Assembly (NCBI GenBank): GCA_016169945.1
Contig: JADLSH010000273.1
Span: 1,407,001 to 1,471,000, forward strand
Source: Trachythela sp. YZ-2020
Taxonomy: Eukaryota; Cnidaria; Anthozoa; Malacalcyonacea; Clavulariidae
Direction of reading: 5' to 3'
Length of the DNA: 64,000 bases
This document shows, piece by piece, positions 62,149-64,000 of the stretch. Within the stretch, counting starts at the first letter, position 1; the number at the start of each line of letters is the position of its first letter. The translations under genes were made by a program, and so were the position numbers. A model generated the notes under the pieces. It did not search any database and was not told where the DNA came from. It saw only the letters and a list, made by a program, of their open reading frames with translations.

Positions 62149-62983
62149 CCGGGTGTCCCAAAAAAAAGTATCGGTGTTTGATTTAATGTAGCGCAAAACC
62201 TGCAACAGATATTTCACTCAGACAAGTCTTACTGTATTCAAAAAGGGCTAACTTAAATTTTGGTATATAACCCTTGAATTTTGATGCAATATTGACCGAG
62301 ATACAGATGTTGCAAGTTGCGGTACGTTTTTAAAATTAGTGAAAAATCGAGAATAAACGGCTTATTAAATTGATTTGAAAACAGTTGTCATTTTATCACG
62401 AGTATTGTCATTTTCAATAAAGTTAACTTTAACTTCACATTATTTCCTAGTAGATTTACTATTTTGCTAGTCTTTTGTAACCCTTGGGAATAAAAATGGA
62501 ATAATAATACACATTGAAATAAAATTTAATTAAAAACATTGAAGACAGCTTTGTGCATGAGGCAATTGTTTTGGCATGTGAAACTTTGGATGAAGAACTG
62601 ATCCAAAATTCTTTTGGCATGGTTTCCAGAGCAAGACGGTGTATTCATGCGCAAAGACGAGAATTTCCAGATGATCAAATATTGATCTTTGGAACAATAT
62701 CGTTGTACATGCGCGTTCTTTTGACCACATAGAAGTATTTATCAAGTCTAACCAAATAGACCTTTGATGGGGCCGTTTTATGCTAATTTTAGCAATTTCA
62801 AAAATGCTTACTCAACTTCAAACATCTGTATCTCGGTCAATATTGCATCAATATTCAAATGTTATATACGAAAATTTAAGTTAGCCCTTTTTAAATATAA
62901 TGAAATTTATTTAAGTAAAATACGTGTTGTAGTTTTTACGAAATATTAACTCAAACAGCGATACTTTTTTTTGGGACACCCGG
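62149..62983 (+). mobile_element. TA-flanked TIR transposon, CCGGGTGTCCCAAAAAAAAG ends
   Basis: CCGGGTGTCCCAAAAAAAAGTATCG and its inverse, each flanked by TA. Pairing extends about 180 bases with gaps (GATGCAATATTGACCGAGAT / ATCTCGGTCAATATTGCATC). The centre keeps a transposase C-terminus (62,537-62,722). An internally deleted Tc1/mariner/IS630-like element inserted into the hammerhead repe at. Confidence 0.85.
62537..62722 (+). pseudogene. Transposase C-terminal remnant
   Basis: The + frame reads IEDSFVHEAIVLACETLDEE and FGMVSRARRCIHAQRREFPD, then a stop. The pattern (alpha-helical segment, RARxCIxxxGxxF near the end) resembles the C-terminus of IS630/mariner-type transposases. Only the last 60 residues or so remain. 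Confidence 0.5.
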
Positions 62984-63125
62984 TATATATAAATTTTTTT
63001 TTCCAATCAGTTATATATCGCATATTTCACTCCTATATGTGTTCTGTGTTTAGTACATATGTATAAATAATTTACATTATTGTTCATGAAACGACTATAC
63101 GCTGCCTAGTCTATAAACTTTACTT

Positions 63126-63460
63126 ATACTTCACGGCACGGTCTATTTCTCAGACCCTGTGAACAACACAAACCTAATTAATCACGATCTGTATCATATA
63201 CGTACAGAAATAATACACCACTAAATCCAAAGTAGGTTGAACTAGACCTATATTACTAGTGCATCTGATCTAGTTTGTGTATTTCACAGCATGGTCAATA
63301 TTTCTGGCCCTGTGAAAAAAGTATATATTAACCAAACAAACCACACATACAAGATATAAGACCTGCTATATTAAGGCTGTATGATATACAGTGCAGGCTA
63401 TTCATATGTCTTTTGGACTTTCTACAGCACGGTCTAGTTTTCAGACCCTCATGATTGTTT
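63126..63460. repeat. Three hairpin repeats GGCACGGTCT...AGACCCTGTG
   Basis: TTCACGGCACGGTCTATTTC with TCAGACCCTGTGAA at about 63,131; TTCACAGCATGGTCAATATT with CTGGCCCTGTGAA at about 63,283; TCTACAGCACGGTCTAGTTT with TCAGACCCTCATGA at about 63,421. Each can fold into a 12-14-bp stem; spacing is about 140-150 bases. Confidence 0.7.
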
Positions 63461-63559
63461 AAAAGCCATTTACACCGTTCATTATATAATATGGTACATA
63501 CATGCGTACACAATTACATAAAGGACATAACATACCAATTATTTAACGCCAGTGGAGGT

Positions 63560-64000
63560 TCTATTACCTATTCTTATAATACAATATAGTGGGCATAGCG
63601 AGGATAATACGTTGCACCTCGGTGCAGGTTACTGATTCGAAGTAAAATAGCTCACTTGTTGGGTAAGAAATTACGGTAGATAATGGACTAATTAATTCAA
63701 TGTCTTCAGCTACACGTCTTGCTGCTTCAGCGGTGTTCTTTCCCAGCGAGGTGAAGTATTGGTTGAATTCATCAGCCACTACTTTTTGATCTTTGGCATA
63801 TACTTGCGATTCCTTTTCTTTGTTTGGAATATATCGATTTATTGTCTTCCAAAGAGAGCTGGGGTTGTTGTTATGTTTCTGAACTTCATTAAATTCGTGG
63901 ATTTTGGCAGCACTTTTAGTGTAGATTTGACTTTGTTACGATAATCTTTGTAATGGTTCCAATCATAATTGTCGCGGGTCTGTAGGTAACGGCGGTGAAG
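63560..64000 (-). mobile_element. LINE fragment, EN-RT linker to RT start, runs off window
   Basis: The minus strand reads YLQTRDNYDWNHYKDYRNKV, then (two stops and frame changes later) MADEFNQYFTSLGKNTAEAA and SVTCTEVQRIILAMP: the DWxxYKxxRNKV and FNxYFxxvGxxxA...EVxxxIxxM landmarks between endonuclease and RT of jockey/CR1-like LINEs. The 3' side is cut at about 63,560. Confidence 0.8.

Larger units (their letters stand above)
61600..63118 (+). mobile_element. Hammerhead-bearing repeat, copy 2 (interrupted)
   Basis: Colinear with the minus strand of 28,930-29,620 (AACCAATATTCATTCT, GGCTGGCAGATG, TTTACCACGCAACAA, CATAAAATCATGTA, core, GACTATTTCCCTTTTCTA, CTGTGAGATGTATGAAATAG, ACGACTATACGCTGCCTAG). 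It is interrupted by a TA-flanked transposon at 62,149-62,983 and holds a (TC)n tract at 62,098. Confidence 0.75.

Overview
The window is animal nuclear DNA: AT-rich, with long introns, GT-AG splice sites and very dense transposable elements. The gene content (a type-II ferlin, tectonin beta-propeller lectins, a PAN/Apple exon) and the mix of elements (BEL/Pao, DIRS-like, several LINEs, TIR elements, hammerhead-bearing repeats) fit a marine invertebrate, most likely a cnidarian. That placement is an inference. No bacterial-style operons, rRNA genes or CRISPR arrays are present.

Layout. (1) 0.35-25.2 kb, + strand: the 3' part of an otoferlin-like ferlin. Eighteen exons were placed by splice sites and continuous reading phase (1,896 nt, 632 codons). 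They run from the linker before C2E to the C-terminal membrane anchor and stop. One short exon expected between 14,094 and 17,726 was not found. The introns are packed with LINE scraps, a SINE, hAT-like and TA-flanked inverted-repeat elements, minisatellites and palindromes. (2) 25.5-31.3 kb: a cluster of degenerate tRNA-like units, a 32-bp perfect hairpin, a repeat carrying a hammerhead-ribozyme-like core (minus strand), a LINE fragment and one PAN/Apple exon. (3) 31.9-49.8 kb: a nest of elements. A broken BEL/Pao retrotransposon (minus strand, about 32.35-49.8 kb) is split by a 9.87-kb block whose two ends are the two halves of one Mutator-like (TTAA-type) transposase gene in permuted order. 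Inside the block the two transposon ends lie head to head around a single TTAA. The block also holds a TTAA-flanked element, which holds a DIRS-like element with split direct repeats, which holds a hAT-like element with an 8-bp duplication. The Pao element also carries two LINE-derived pieces and an internal inversion. (4) 50-57.7 kb: mostly non-coding; a TA-flanked element contains a 2.4-kb palindrome and the start of a transposase. (5) 58.5-61.3 kb, minus strand: two tandem tectonin-repeat lectin genes separated by a 560-bp compound microsatellite. (6) 61.6-64 kb: a second, inverted copy of the hammerhead-bearing repeat, interrupted by a TA-flanked transposon, then hairpin repeats and a LINE that runs off the window.

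Only the ferlin, the two tectonin genes and the PAN exon look like host genes. Other protein-like stretches are retroelement or transposase remains with stops and frameshifts, apart from one unrecognised candidate exon near 50.4 kb.
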